Shown piece after piece: positions 1 to 8,772 of a stretch of DNA of 64,000 nucleotides (its first letter is position 1; every line of letters starts with the position of its first letter). Position numbers and translations under genes: made by a program. Origin of the DNA: Gracilimonas sp965227785 (lineage in GTDB: Bacteria > Bacteroidota > Rhodothermia > Balneolales > Balneolaceae); the NCBI RefSeq assembly GCF_965227785.1, contig NZ_OZ245785.1:124001-188000 (forward strand), written 5' to 3'. Under the pieces are notes generated by a model. The model ran no database searches, was not told where the DNA came from, and was given only the letters and a program-made list of their open reading frames with translations.

Positions 1-804
1 AGCGACGCCACCGGCTTCGGAATTATGAAGACTAATGCGGACGGGGTGATCGAAGACTTTGTAGAAAAGCCCTCTGCAGATGAACTGGATAAGTGGAAAT
101 CTAAAGTGCCGGAGCCGTATAGAAATGAAGGGAAAGATTACCTGGCTTCGATGGGGATCTATATTTTCAATCGTGATATGCTGAAGAAGTTATTTGAAGA
201 TAACCCCGATGCTACCGATTTTGGTAAGGAGCTGATCCCTAAATGTGTGGAAGGAGGGAAGAAGGTAGTCAGTTATGAATTTGGCGGATACTGGACAGAT
301 ATCGGAACTATACAGTCTTTCTTTGAGGCCAACTTAGCTCTTGCTGATACCGTACCTGATTTTAACCTGTACGACAACGACAACTTCATCTATACCCGTG
401 CCCGCTTACTTCCGGCATCAAAGCTGATGGGCACAACACTCGAGCATGCACTGATGGCCGAGGGGTGTATCATAGAAGCCAGCCGCATTGTTCGTTCGGT
501 AGTAGGAATTCGATCCCGCATCGGGAAAGGAAGTACCGTGGAGTATTCCATTATTATGGGTAACGACTATTTCCAGGATCGGGAAGTGATAGAAAATGCC
601 GGTCCGGATCAACCAGCCATGGGAATCGGGCGGAGGTGTTATATCAGCAACTGTATCATCGACAAAAATGTGTGTATCGGAAATGATGTAAGAATTGTTG
701 GAGGAAGTCACCTCGAAGATGGCGACCATGAGTACCACTACGTCCGTGATGGCATTGTAATTGTGAAGAAAAATACGGTAATCCCGGACGGAACTATTAT
801 TTGA
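1..804 (+). CDS. glgC: Glucose-1-phosphate adenylyltransferase, C-terminal part (window-edge partial)
   Basis: The reading frame is open from base 1, so the gene begins upstream of the window; the visible part is about 267 residues. GlgC makes ADP-glucose from glucose-1-phosphate and ATP for cytoplasmic glycogen synthesis. The segment ATGFGIMK followed by DFVEKP is the sugar-phosphate-binding part of the nucleotidyltransferase fold. GYWTDIGTIQSFFEANL closes the catalytic domain. The last ~130 residues are a left-handed beta-helix of hexapeptide repeats (IIEASRIVRSVVGIRSRI, CYISNCIIDKNVCIG) ending in VIPDGTII, as in full-length GlgC. The adjacent gene is convergent and only 9 bases away. Family assignment is firm; the N-terminal nucleotide-binding loop cannot be seen. 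Confidence 0.93.
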   Translation, partial: SDATGFGIMKTNADGVIEDFVEKPSADELDKWKSKVPEPYRNEGKDYLASMGIYIFNRDMLKKLFEDNPDATDFGKELIPKCVEGGKKVVSYEFGGYWTDIGTIQSFFEANLALADTVPDFNLYDNDNFIYTRARLLPASKLMGTTLEHALMAEGCIIEASRIVRSVVGIRSRIGKGSTVEYSIIMGNDYFQDREVIENAGPDQPAMGIGRRCYISNCIIDKNVCIGNDVRIVGGSHLEDGDHEYHYVRDGIVIVKKNTVIPDGTII

Positions 805-813
805 ACGGGAAAC

Positions 814-1401
814 TCAGTTGCTCAGTAAGTCCTCAATGCGATTGAGTATAGTACCATCTTCAAAATACGTATACAGATCTTCGCCGGGGCACACGGTTTG
901 ATCTGAATAGTCTTTATGGGTGGCAATGGCGTCTGTGGAAACATCATACTCCTGAGCCAGCCAGGCAGATAGATGGGCTATTGCATCCAGTTGTTTATTA
1001 TTGATCTTCTGCACCTCATAATTTCCCAATACCTGAATTAATGCGTGGCCGGTTGGGTCATATTCGGTATTGGTATCCCCCGGATATTTAAGCGGCCTGT
1101 TTTCATAAATATTTCCCTCCAGATCGATACTGAAATGATAGGGGATATCGATCCAGTTTTTATCGTTTTGGCTGAACCTTTGGAGGCCTTGTAATTTTTC
1201 TTTGGGATCGGCATCCTCCGGGATTTCTACACCTGCGTGATGAATGGTAATGAACCGGATTTCATGTTCCTCCACTTCTCCCGAAGGCGGCTTTCCTCCC
1301 CAGTCCTCTACCGAAATGATGTCGGGTTTTTCAACCTGAAAACCGGGGATTAACAATGTGAACCAAAGGGCTACCGAAAAGAGCAGGGTTGATATCTTCA
1401 T
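814..1401 (-). CDS. Exported N-acetylmuramoyl-L-alanine amidase (PGRP/Amidase_2 family)
   Basis: This 195-residue protein probably cuts the amide bond between muramic acid and the stem peptide in the cell wall. Residues 1-22 look like a signal peptide (hydrophobic ISTLLFSVALWFTLLIPG). The amidase_2/PGRP fold follows: ITIHH (H54/H55), PYHFSID with the conserved Tyr near 88, and THKDYSDQTVCPG with H162 and C171. That is the His-His-Cys zinc triad of active zinc amidases rather than of binding-only PGRPs. No separate cell-wall binding domain is present. It converges on glgC and has its own start (ATG at 1401). A role in wall turnover is inferred from the family. Confidence 0.85.
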   Translation of the reverse strand: MKISTLLFSVALWFTLLIPGFQVEKPDIISVEDWGGKPPSGEVEEHEIRFITIHHAGVEIPEDADPKEKLQGLQRFSQNDKNWIDIPYHFSIDLEGNIYENRPLKYPGDTNTEYDPTGHALIQVLGNYEVQKINNKQLDAIAHLSAWLAQEYDVSTDAIATHKDYSDQTVCPGEDLYTYFEDGTILNRIEDLLSN

Positions 1402-1472
1402 GAAATTGAATACTTATGATATAGATTGTTTAACCAATAGTTTGATGAGGGAATGTACACACTACCAACCAT

Positions 1473-1507
1473 AAAAAAAGCCTCCACCCAAAAAGGGAAG
1501 AGGCTTT
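1473..1507 (-). terminator. Rho-independent terminator after sucD
   Basis: AAAGCCTC (1477-1484) and GAGGCTTT (1500-1507) form an 8-bp stem with a 15-base loop. Read on the minus strand, a run of seven T follows the stem. It lies just after the sucD stop. Confidence 0.85.
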
Positions 1508-1528
1508 AAATTCAAACTGAAAAGCAGT

Positions 1529-2404
1529 TTATGCGGTTTCCAGCATTTTCTTAAGCGTAACACCGATTTCAGCCGGGCTTTCAACAACAGTGATACCTGC
1601 TTCAGCCAGGGCTTTCTTTTTCTCCTGTGCGGTTCCTTTACCACCGGAAATAATAGCACCGGCATGTCCCATCCTACGTCCGGGAGGCGCTGTAGAACCT
1701 GCGATAAAGGCCACAACCGGCTTATCACAATTATCTTTGATCCATTCCGCAGCTTCTTCTTCAGCTGTTCCGCCAATCTCTCCGATCAGTACGATGGAGT
1801 CGGTATCCGGATCATCATTCAGCATTTTAACGGCATCAAGGTGCGTGGTTCCTATAACAGGGTCACCACCAATACCGATAGCTGTACTTTGTCCAAGACC
1901 TTCTTTAGTCAGCTGATCTACAGCTTCATAAGTAAGCGTACCGGAGCGGGAAATCAATCCAACTTTACCCGGAGTAAAAATGCTTCCCGGCATAATTCCG
2001 ACTTTAGCCTCACCCGGAGTAATAACGCCCGGACAGTTAGGGCCTATCAAAGTAGCACCATGACTGTTTACAATTTGTTTAGCTACAATCATATCCTTAA
2101 CCGGGATACCTTCTGTTATACAAATAATAACTTTGATTCCGGCAAAAGCAGCTTCGGTGATGGCGTCACCTGCAAAGGCAGGAGGCACAAAAATAACGGA
2201 AGTGTTGGCGTCAACTTCATCAACGGCTTCAGCTACAGTGTTAAAAACAGGTCGGTCTAAATGGGTTTGTCCGCCTTTTCCGGGAGTTACACCACCAACT
2301 ACGTTGGTACCGTATTCCATCATTTGTCCGGCATGGAAGCTACCCTCGCTTCCGGTAAATCCCTGAACAATCAGGCGGGTATCATTTCCAACTAATACGC
2401 TCAT
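1529..2404 (-). CDS. sucD: Succinate--CoA ligase (ADP/GDP-forming) subunit alpha
   Basis: Alpha subunit of succinyl-CoA synthetase, which interconverts succinyl-CoA and succinate with substrate-level phosphorylation in the TCA cycle. SVLVGNDTRLIVQGFTG is the N-terminal CoA-binding Rossmann segment, and GPNCPGVI is a family signature. GRRMGHAGAIISGG carries the phosphohistidine, near residue 246. At 291 residues it has the normal length. The ATG at 2404 was chosen because an in-frame TTG seven codons upstream adds residues not found in the family. The beta subunit gene sucC is not adjacent, so the two subunits are encoded apart. A strong terminator follows, so it is probably transcribed alone. 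Confidence 0.96.
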   Translation of the reverse strand: MSVLVGNDTRLIVQGFTGSEGSFHAGQMMEYGTNVVGGVTPGKGGQTHLDRPVFNTVAEAVDEVDANTSVIFVPPAFAGDAITEAAFAGIKVIICITEGIPVKDMIVAKQIVNSHGATLIGPNCPGVITPGEAKVGIMPGSIFTPGKVGLISRSGTLTYEAVDQLTKEGLGQSTAIGIGGDPVIGTTHLDAVKMLNDDPDTDSIVLIGEIGGTAEEEAAEWIKDNCDKPVVAFIAGSTAPPGRRMGHAGAIISGGKGTAQEKKKALAEAGITVVESPAEIGVTLKKMLETA

Positions 2405-2529
2405 TTTATCTTTTTTGAGGTTCAAATTTGGGGTTGGGAATATAGCATCTCTGTCAGCGAATTGAAATGCTTATTTGTTAAGGAAAGTTTCGGGATAGGT
2501 GAATGTTAGATTGAAAAGAAGTTAAAGTT

Positions 2530-2787
2530 CTACCATTCATTGATTTTCTTGGTCAGTGTTTCAATAAATCGCTCACCAAAAATATAACCAAGTATGCCAA
2601 AAATGCCGGCAAATATCAGGAAGGGCAGTTCATCATACCATAGTACAATAGAACGGAACCCCAAAGGCCATGCAATTATCTGAGCAATTAAAGCTCCAAG
2701 TAAAACGGAGATAAAGGTATGCTTTATTCGTTCAATAAAAGAAGGTGCCGGCCGGAGATTGTCCTCGTCAATCCTAATATCGCTCAT
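2530..2787 (-). CDS. Small membrane protein of unknown function
   Basis: An 85-residue protein starting at the ATG at 2787; an in-frame TTG three codons earlier is less likely. The N-terminus is acidic (SDIRIDEDNL). Two hydrophobic stretches follow, about residues 27-45 (FISVLLGALIAQIIAWPLG) and 53-72 (LPFLIFAGIFGILGYIFGE), with a short charged tail. It is probably a two-helix inner-membrane protein. I do not recognise the family. It points the same way as sucD with a 125-base gap, and no conserved partner is visible. Confidence 0.6.
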   Translation of the reverse strand: MSDIRIDEDNLRPAPSFIERIKHTFISVLLGALIAQIIAWPLGFRSIVLWYDELPFLIFAGIFGILGYIFGERFIETLTKKINEW

Positions 2788-2897
2788 GCAAAACAAATTC
2801 TATGGACGTTAATATGAAACAAAATTTCCTGATTCTATGTTGAAGGTTTTGAGTGAGTTAAAGAAACAGGAAAGTTTAACTAAAAGATATCAAACAA

Positions 2898-3104
2898 ATG
2901 AGTTTGAAGAACAAAACAAAGAAAGAATTACAAAACAGAGTAAAAGAACTGGAAGGTATTATTGCAAAGAAAGGTATTGGCTCCGATTATCTGTCCAAAG
3001 CTGAACGCATTCAACGGGATGTGAACCTGGCACTGATATTAGGGGGGACTGCCGCGTTAATTGGTGCCACAGCCTGGGCTCTGCTCAAAAGCACCGAAGA
3101 ATAG
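2898..3104 (+). CDS. Small coiled-coil/membrane protein of unknown function
   Basis: A 68-residue protein with ATG at 2898. Residues 5-22 (NKTKKELQNRVKELEGII) are a charged, probably coiled-coil helix. Residues 43-63 (LALILGGTAALIGATAWALL) form one hydrophobic helix near the C-terminus. It reads as a tail-anchored-like small protein and belongs to no family I can name. It is flanked by divergent sucD-side genes on the left and followed by a hairpin, consistent with a single-gene transcript. Confidence 0.6.
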   Translation: MSLKNKTKKELQNRVKELEGIIAKKGIGSDYLSKAERIQRDVNLALILGGTAALIGATAWALLKSTEE

Positions 3105-3122
3105 GAAAACTTTATTTCATCG

Positions 3123-3172
3123 GAAGGGGAAGCATTCTTTAAAAAATGTTTCCCCTTCGTCTATTTTCTGGA
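3123..3172 (+). terminator. Probable terminator after the 68-residue gene
   Basis: GAAGGGGAAGCAT (from 3123) pairs with ATGTTTCCCCTTC (to 3158), leaving a short A/T-rich loop. Only a broken T tract follows, so strength is uncertain. Confidence 0.6.
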
Positions 3173-3243
3173 TTTTTCACAAGCAGGTACTATATTCACC
3201 TTGCTAAGTTTTTTTACCTGAGTATTAACTAATTATAGATTTC

Positions 3244-5625
3244 ATGAAACGACTTTCGAGTTTATTTTTGCTATTTCTAACCACAGCCTTGTTTACAGCA
3301 CAGGCACAAACTACCCCTGATGGAGAATCTGAGCCTATGTTTGGATTTGCACAGGCAGTTTCGATTTCAAACGGTTTTGTATTTATTGGTGAACCGTCGA
3401 ACAATCACCAACCGGGAGCAGTTTATATCTTCACAAAATCCGGTGAAGAATGGGCACAGGAAACCATGCTTATGGCTGACAATGGTACGATCGGAGACAG
3501 ATTCGGCTCCTCGGTTTCGGCCAATGGGAAGTATGTGCTGATTGGCGCTCCGGACATGAACGACGGACACGGAGCTGCTTTTGTATTTGAACAGTCCAAT
3601 TCAGGAAGCTGGTCTCAAACCGGGCAGTTTACCCTGCCGGAAGATACCCTCGAAAGTTCTCTGGGTTCAAGTGTGATACTAAAAGGAGATCATGCTTATG
3701 TAGGAGCTCCGGATCATGAAAATGGAGCTGTATTTGTATATCGCCGTGCCAACAACGGCCAGTGGATGGAAGTTGCCAGCGTTATGAATCCCGACACAGC
3801 CGGTTCAAACTTCGGTTCAAGCCTGGCAGTAGATGGAATGAATTTAGTTGTGGGTGCTCCACAGCGCGAGGGAGGCACGGTTTATGTATTTAATAATGAC
3901 GGCTCCGGAAACTGGAACCAATCCGCTACACTCACAAGTAATCAAACTACACAGAGAAGTCAGTTCGGGAATGCATTAGCCATTCACGGAGATCAAATTC
4001 TGGTAGGTGCTCCGAGAAATGCCGGTGCCTCAGGAACTGTATTCGTTTACCGTAACGAAGATGGAGAGTGGAATGAAAGCGGACGCCTGGTAGCCTTTGA
4101 CGGTCAGTCCGGATATTTATTTGGAGGGTCTATCACATTTGTGGAATCAGGTGTATGGATTGGGGCTCCGAATGCAAATGATGGTCGCGGTACTATTTAT
4201 CAGTTTGATATGGATGAAAACGGTATGTGGAGCGGAGCTTCCAAAATGGCCATGGCTGATCAGGAAAAAGGAGATTATTTCTCAGGTACGCTGGATGTGG
4301 AAGGGAATGTAGCTGTAGCCGGATTGGTGGGAGCCGATTACGGTGCAGGTTCAGCAGCCATTCTCGAAAGAAACGCTGAAGGAATGTGGACTACCCAAAA
4401 CCTGGTAATTGGCAAGGGCGGTACAGTACTGAAGCCGATCACAAATGGGCGCATCGACTGTAGCGGCGGTAAAGCTGATCAGTTTGGATGTAGCAATGTA
4501 GATCTGATTTCTTTTATGCCAATTAGCGCTATTGGCGGTGAACGGGGTGTTCGCCTTAACGACATGTGGGGCTGGACTGACCCGGTGACGGAAAAAGAAT
4601 ATGCCATTGTTGGCCGAAATGAAGGTACTTCTTTTGTAGATATCAGTGACCCTTCGAATCCCATTTACGTTGGTAACCTGCCTATGACAGAAGGTGCTCG
4701 TGCCAATGTTTGGAGAGATATGAAAGTGTATAAAAACCACGTCTATATTGTGGCAGACGGTTCCGGAGAACACGGAATGCAGGTGCTTGACATGACCCAG
4801 TTACGTGAATTTGCAGGAGAGCCGTTGCAACTTGAAGAAACCTTCCTGTATGATAATATCCACAGTGCACATAACGTGGTTATTAATGAAGAATCCGGTT
4901 ATGCCTTTATTGTAGGAAGCAGCGGCGGTGGACAAACCTGTGGTGGCGGTCTGCATATGGTGAATATTCAGGATCCGGCCAACCCAACTTTTGCCGGTTG
5001 TTTTGCTGATCCTTCTACCGGACGAAGCGGTACCGGATATTCACATGATGCTCAATGCGTGATTTATGACGGTCCGGACGAAGAGCATAATGGCAGTGAA
5101 ATCTGTATCGGTGCTAACGAAACAGCCATCAGTATTGCAGATGTAACCGATAAGGAAAACCCGGTGGCACTTTCTACCGCTTCTTATCCAGATTACGGAT
5201 ATGTACACCAAGGCTGGTTAACGGAAGATCATCGCTATTTCTTCCAGAATGATGAGTTGGATGAGCTGATGGGTAAAGTGGATCAAACACGAACTATTGT
5301 TTGGGATGTTACTGACCTGGATGATCCTCAGTTTGTGCGTGAATATCTGATTGAGAACGCCTCTTCTGATCACAACCTGTATATCAAGGATAACCTGATG
5401 TATCAGTCAAATTACGTAAGTGGATTACAGGTGATTGATGTAACCGATCCTGCCAATCCGCAGAGAGTTGGTCACTTCGACACGCACCCGTTCACTAAAG
5501 ACGCTCCCGGTTTTTCCGGAACGTGGAGTAACTACCCGTACTTCAAGAGTGGTGTGGTGGTTATGACCAGTGGACGTGAAGGGTTGTTTATCCTGGAGAC
5601 CAACCAGCAGGCCATCAACCAGTAG
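3244..5625 (+). CDS. Exported FG-GAP / choice-of-anchor B family protein
   Basis: A 793-residue secreted protein with signal peptide MKRLSSLFLLFLTTALFTAQAQ. Residues ~30-375 hold seven repeats of the form FGSSVxxxGxxxxxGAP, typical of FG-GAP/integrin-alpha-like beta-propellers. Residues ~395-790 match the choice-of-anchor B family: DCSGGKADQFGC, then LVIVD-like repeats (VDISDPSNPIYVG, VNIQDPANPTFAG, IDVTDPANPQRVG) and HSAHNVV. The function of this family is unknown; surface or periplasmic binding is the usual guess. No C-terminal sorting signal is evident. It precedes a YncE-type propeller and an FG-GAP lipoprotein, with a terminator-like hairpin right after it. Confidence 0.85.
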   Translation: MKRLSSLFLLFLTTALFTAQAQTTPDGESEPMFGFAQAVSISNGFVFIGEPSNNHQPGAVYIFTKSGEEWAQETMLMADNGTIGDRFGSSVSANGKYVLIGAPDMNDGHGAAFVFEQSNSGSWSQTGQFTLPEDTLESSLGSSVILKGDHAYVGAPDHENGAVFVYRRANNGQWMEVASVMNPDTAGSNFGSSLAVDGMNLVVGAPQREGGTVYVFNNDGSGNWNQSATLTSNQTTQRSQFGNALAIHGDQILVGAPRNAGASGTVFVYRNEDGEWNESGRLVAFDGQSGYLFGGSITFVESGVWIGAPNANDGRGTIYQFDMDENGMWSGASKMAMADQEKGDYFSGTLDVEGNVAVAGLVGADYGAGSAAILERNAEGMWTTQNLVIGKGGTVLKPITNGRIDCSGGKADQFGCSNVDLISFMPISAIGGERGVRLNDMWGWTDPVTEKEYAIVGRNEGTSFVDISDPSNPIYVGNLPMTEGARANVWRDMKVYKNHVYIVADGSGEHGMQVLDMTQLREFAGEPLQLEETFLYDNIHSAHNVVINEESGYAFIVGSSGGGQTCGGGLHMVNIQDPANPTFAGCFADPSTGRSGTGYSHDAQCVIYDGPDEEHNGSEICIGANETAISIADVTDKENPVALSTASYPDYGYVHQGWLTEDHRYFFQNDELDELMGKVDQTRTIVWDVTDLDDPQFVREYLIENASSDHNLYIKDNLMYQSNYVSGLQVIDVTDPANPQRVGHFDTHPFTKDAPGFSGTWSNYPYFKSGVVVMTSGREGLFILETNQQAINQ

Positions 5626-5643
5626 AAAACAATAAATTTGATC

Positions 5644-5695
5644 AGGCAACTTTATGTACTCTCACCAGAGATCGCATGAAGTTGCCTTTTCTTTT
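5644..5695 (+). terminator. Rho-independent terminator after the anchor-B gene
   Basis: AGGCAACTTTATG (5644-5656) pairs with CATGAAGTTGCCT (5675-5687) with one mismatch, and TTTTCTTTT follows. It suggests that the next gene also has its own promoter, or that readthrough is partial. Confidence 0.8.
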
Positions 5696-5714
5696 ATAAC
5701 CAAACGTTAACGAA

Positions 5715-6806
5715 ATGAGAGTTCGAATGCAGTCAGCGTACAAAGTACTATCGGTAGTGGGATTACTTGCCATTTCCGTGCTATGGGGAACAATCGTAAA
5801 CGCACAGGAACCTATAAAAGGGCAGCACATTTACGTCTGCAACCAGGGAGAAGCAACCCTTTCGGTTATTGATGTGGCAACGAATGAGCTGGTAGAAACC
5901 ATTGACTTACAGGAGCTCGGATTTTCCAAAAATGCCAAACCACATCATGCCATCGCCGATGCTGACGGTTCACACTGGTACGTAACCCTGATTGGCGAAA
6001 ACAAGGTGCTGAAATTCAATCGGGATAATGAGTTGGTGGCTCAAGCTGAGCTCGAAGTACCGGGACTAATGGCCATGCATCCAACCGAAGATATTCTATT
6101 TGTAGGCCGATCGATGAGCGCTGTTAACCCGCCTCAAAGTTTTGGTGTTGTGAATCGTGGAGGTATGGAGGTGGAGGAAGAAGTGGATTTATTCTTTTCC
6201 CGGCCTCATGCCCTGGCAACTTCACCGGATGGAAAGTTTACCTACGTGGCCAGTTTGTCAGCCAATCAGATTTTGGCCAGAAACACCGAAACCGGAGAAA
6301 CCGAACTCACCATGCTGGAAGGGAATAACCATGTATTTGTGAATTTTGCGATTTCACCAGACGGACAAACCATGGTGGCCACCGGACAGGTTTCAGGTAA
6401 GCTACTGGTGTTTGATCTTTCTGACCCGCTTTTACCGGAGGTAACGGATACCATTTCCGTGAATGCAATGCCCTGGCACCCGGTATATGCTCCCGATGGC
6501 AATCGCGTTTATTTCGCAAACAAAGGCGCCAATACGGTTACTGTAGTGGATATGGAAAGCAGAACGGTCGAAAAGGTAATTGAAGGAACCGGTTTAGCAC
6601 AGCCTCACGGAGCCGCACTTTCAGCGGATGGCAAGTATTTGTATGTGACGAATAACAATATGGACGGCACCTATAATCCCGAAGGAAAATCCGAGAAGGA
6701 TGGACTGACCGGAACAGTCGTCATCATTAATACAGAAACGTTGACAATTGAAAAAGTTATAGAAACCGGCATGAATTCAACTGGAATTGGTACCAGCAAT
6801 TGGTAA
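5715..6806 (+). CDS. Exported YncE-type beta-propeller protein
   Basis: A 363-residue protein with a signal peptide ending near VNAQ (residues ~12-31 hydrophobic). It carries about seven YVTN/YncE blades, for example IYVCNQGEATLSVIDVATNE, YVTLIGENKVLKFN, YFANKGANTVTVVDMESR and YVTNNN. The fold is a seven-bladed propeller. Family members are periplasmic and of mostly unknown function, and some bind cofactors or accompany quinoprotein or copper enzymes. The two His residues in KPHHAIAD could bind metal, but that is only a guess. The next gene starts 34 bases downstream on the same strand, suggesting co-transcription with the FG-GAP lipoprotein. Confidence 0.85.
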   Translation: MRVRMQSAYKVLSVVGLLAISVLWGTIVNAQEPIKGQHIYVCNQGEATLSVIDVATNELVETIDLQELGFSKNAKPHHAIADADGSHWYVTLIGENKVLKFNRDNELVAQAELEVPGLMAMHPTEDILFVGRSMSAVNPPQSFGVVNRGGMEVEEEVDLFFSRPHALATSPDGKFTYVASLSANQILARNTETGETELTMLEGNNHVFVNFAISPDGQTMVATGQVSGKLLVFDLSDPLLPEVTDTISVNAMPWHPVYAPDGNRVYFANKGANTVTVVDMESRTVEKVIEGTGLAQPHGAALSADGKYLYVTNNNMDGTYNPEGKSEKDGLTGTVVIINTETLTIEKVIETGMNSTGIGTSNW

Positions 6807-6840
6807 TTCATTCAATTAAAACCACCGATTAAAACTATTT

Positions 6841-8658
6841 ATGAGTATTAGACGAGACGGTTCAGCTGTAAGTTTTTTAATCATTTCGCTGATTGTAATG
6901 GCGGGTTGTAAGTCGTTACAAAATGCCGGTAAAACCCAGTCTGAGTCGGAAGGGTACATACAACACATAAACCCCTTTGCTGTTTATGCCGAGGATAGAA
7001 CTCCGGTTCCTCATCCTTTTGTGGGCGGTTTCAATGCACCCCGGCCTCAGTTTGTTGATATTAACGGAGATGGAGATCCCGATTTTTTTGTGCAGGAGCA
7101 AACTGACGAGCTGATGTTCTTTGAGCATACCGGAAGTGAGGGTGAAAGTCCGCTTAGATGGCGGTCCAATAAATTTCAGAACCTGGACATCGGGGAATGG
7201 TTTCGCTTTGTGGATATGGATCAGGATGGGGACTTCGACCTGTTAGCCGAGCAGCCCTACAGTTATATCCGCTATTACCGAAATGAAGGTAGTGCTGAAG
7301 CCTCAAACTTTGTACTGGCCGCTGACTCTCTGAAGGATGTAAACGGCGAGTCCATTTTCTCTGACCGGCAGAATATCCCCAATGTCACTGACATAGATTG
7401 CGATGGACGGCTGGATCTTTTTATAGGAAGTCTGGACGGAACACTGGCCCGGTATGAATCGGTAGGCCGAAACGAAGATCAGATTCCGCAATTTAAGCTG
7501 GTTACCAAGCGCTTCGAGGATATCGAGATTGTGAAGCAGTTCGGGACCATGCACGGGGCCAATACCATGGCCTTTATGGATATCGATTCGGACGGAGATC
7601 AGGATTTATTCTGGGGTGATTTTTTTGAGCCAAGCATTCTGTTGATTGAAAATACCGGTACCTGTGCCACTCCCGATTTCAGGGGAGAACCAAAACCATT
7701 TCCGCCGTCCAACCCGGTTCAAACCAGCGGATATAATGCTCCTACCTTAGCCGACTGGGATGGAGATGGAGATGTGGATCTGTTTTTAGGAGTTCTGGGC
7801 GGGGCTTACAATGCCAACCTCACACTCAGCGATAACCTGTATTTCTTTGAACAGGAGGAAGGGGAATTCAGCCTCCAAACCCAACAGTTTATCGATATGA
7901 TTGATGTGGGAGACGAGAGTATCCCGGCCACCGGCGATCTTGATGGCGACGGCGATATGGACTTACTGCTGGCCAATAAAATCGATCCGGCTAACCAGAA
8001 AACCTCCCTTATTTATCGTTATGAAAACAGGGGCACAACCAAATCTCCTGAATTTCATTTAACCGGGACGCTGGATTTACCCACAGCCTATCACTATGCA
8101 CCTGTACTGGCCGACCTGAATGGAGACGGGCTGGATGACCTGCTGCTGGGTAACTGGAAAGGTAATATCGGTTTGTTTATCAATACAGGAAACGGGTTTA
8201 AGCAGGAGAAAGAAACCGTTGCCGAACTGGAGCGAGGCAGTAATGCCGTGCCCACCCTTGCTGATATTGATGGTGATGGCGACCTGGATTTGCTGGTGGG
8301 GGAGTCGGGCGGTGGATTGCAACTCTTCCGAAACATCGGTTCCAAAGACAATCCGGAATTCAGTTTTGAAAAAGATGCTTTTCCGGATGTGGAAGCACAA
8401 CATCGAAGTGCCCCGGCCTTTTATGACATAGATGGGGATGATGACTTTGATTTATTTATGGGAAGTAAAATCGAAGGCATTCTGTTTTTTGAAAACACAG
8501 GCTTACCTTCTCAACCTGAGTTCACCAAAAAAAGAATGCCCTTTGAGGTAGCAACAGCTCAACTATCGGCTCCTCATTTTGTTGACTTTGATGGGGATGG
8601 CATTGCAGAAATCGTGATAGGAACCCGGGGCGGAGGACTGCTTTTTTATAAGAGGTGA
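6841..8658 (+). CDS. FG-GAP/VCBS repeat lipoprotein with ten Ca-binding-like motifs
   Basis: A 605-residue lipoprotein: the hydrophobic segment SFLIISLIVMAGC ends in a lipobox (VMAG-C). The rest is a string of FG-GAP-like repeats, each holding an Asp-rich loop: DINGDGDPD, DMDQDGDFD, DIDCDGRLD, DIDSDGDQD, DWDGDGDVD, DLDGDGDMD, DLNGDGLDD, DIDGDGDLD, DIDGDDDFD and DFDGDGIAE. Such DxDGDGD loops bind calcium in integrin-type propellers. The count of ten loops suggests one large or two smaller propellers. It is likely anchored at the outer membrane and works with the two upstream propeller proteins. The substrate is unknown. The attC-like site begins 9 bases after its stop codon. Confidence 0.85.
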   Translation: MSIRRDGSAVSFLIISLIVMAGCKSLQNAGKTQSESEGYIQHINPFAVYAEDRTPVPHPFVGGFNAPRPQFVDINGDGDPDFFVQEQTDELMFFEHTGSEGESPLRWRSNKFQNLDIGEWFRFVDMDQDGDFDLLAEQPYSYIRYYRNEGSAEASNFVLAADSLKDVNGESIFSDRQNIPNVTDIDCDGRLDLFIGSLDGTLARYESVGRNEDQIPQFKLVTKRFEDIEIVKQFGTMHGANTMAFMDIDSDGDQDLFWGDFFEPSILLIENTGTCATPDFRGEPKPFPPSNPVQTSGYNAPTLADWDGDGDVDLFLGVLGGAYNANLTLSDNLYFFEQEEGEFSLQTQQFIDMIDVGDESIPATGDLDGDGDMDLLLANKIDPANQKTSLIYRYENRGTTKSPEFHLTGTLDLPTAYHYAPVLADLNGDGLDDLLLGNWKGNIGLFINTGNGFKQEKETVAELERGSNAVPTLADIDGDGDLDLLVGESGGGLQLFRNIGSKDNPEFSFEKDAFPDVEAQHRSAPAFYDIDGDDDFDLFMGSKIEGILFFENTGLPSQPEFTKKRMPFEVATAQLSAPHFVDFDGDGIAEIVIGTRGGGLLFYKR

Positions 8659-8666
8659 GGGCTCTT

Positions 8667-8772
8667 GCCGAACGTCAGGGGATTATGATTTGGATGGAGT
8701 GGTTAGATTGATTGCTGGTAAATAAGTTTCCATCGTAACTTGGCCCGTCCGATTTAAAACGCATTGTTAGGC
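8667..8772 (-). other. attC-like recombination site 1 (106 bp)
   Basis: On the minus strand the site begins with R'' GCCTAAC (forward 8766-8772) and ends with R' GTTCGGC (forward 8667-8673). The outer ends pair as TTGCC/GGCAA. It shares GGGGATTATGATTTGG (8678-8693) and CGTCCGATTTAAAACG (8746-8761) with site 2. The stop codon TAA of the upstream cassette gene lies inside R'', as is common in integron cassettes. Confidence 0.6.

Noticed and set aside
1664..2260. 198-residue plus-strand open frame inside sucD
   Set aside because: It is antisense to sucD, with low-complexity Ser/Asn-rich translation; not a gene.
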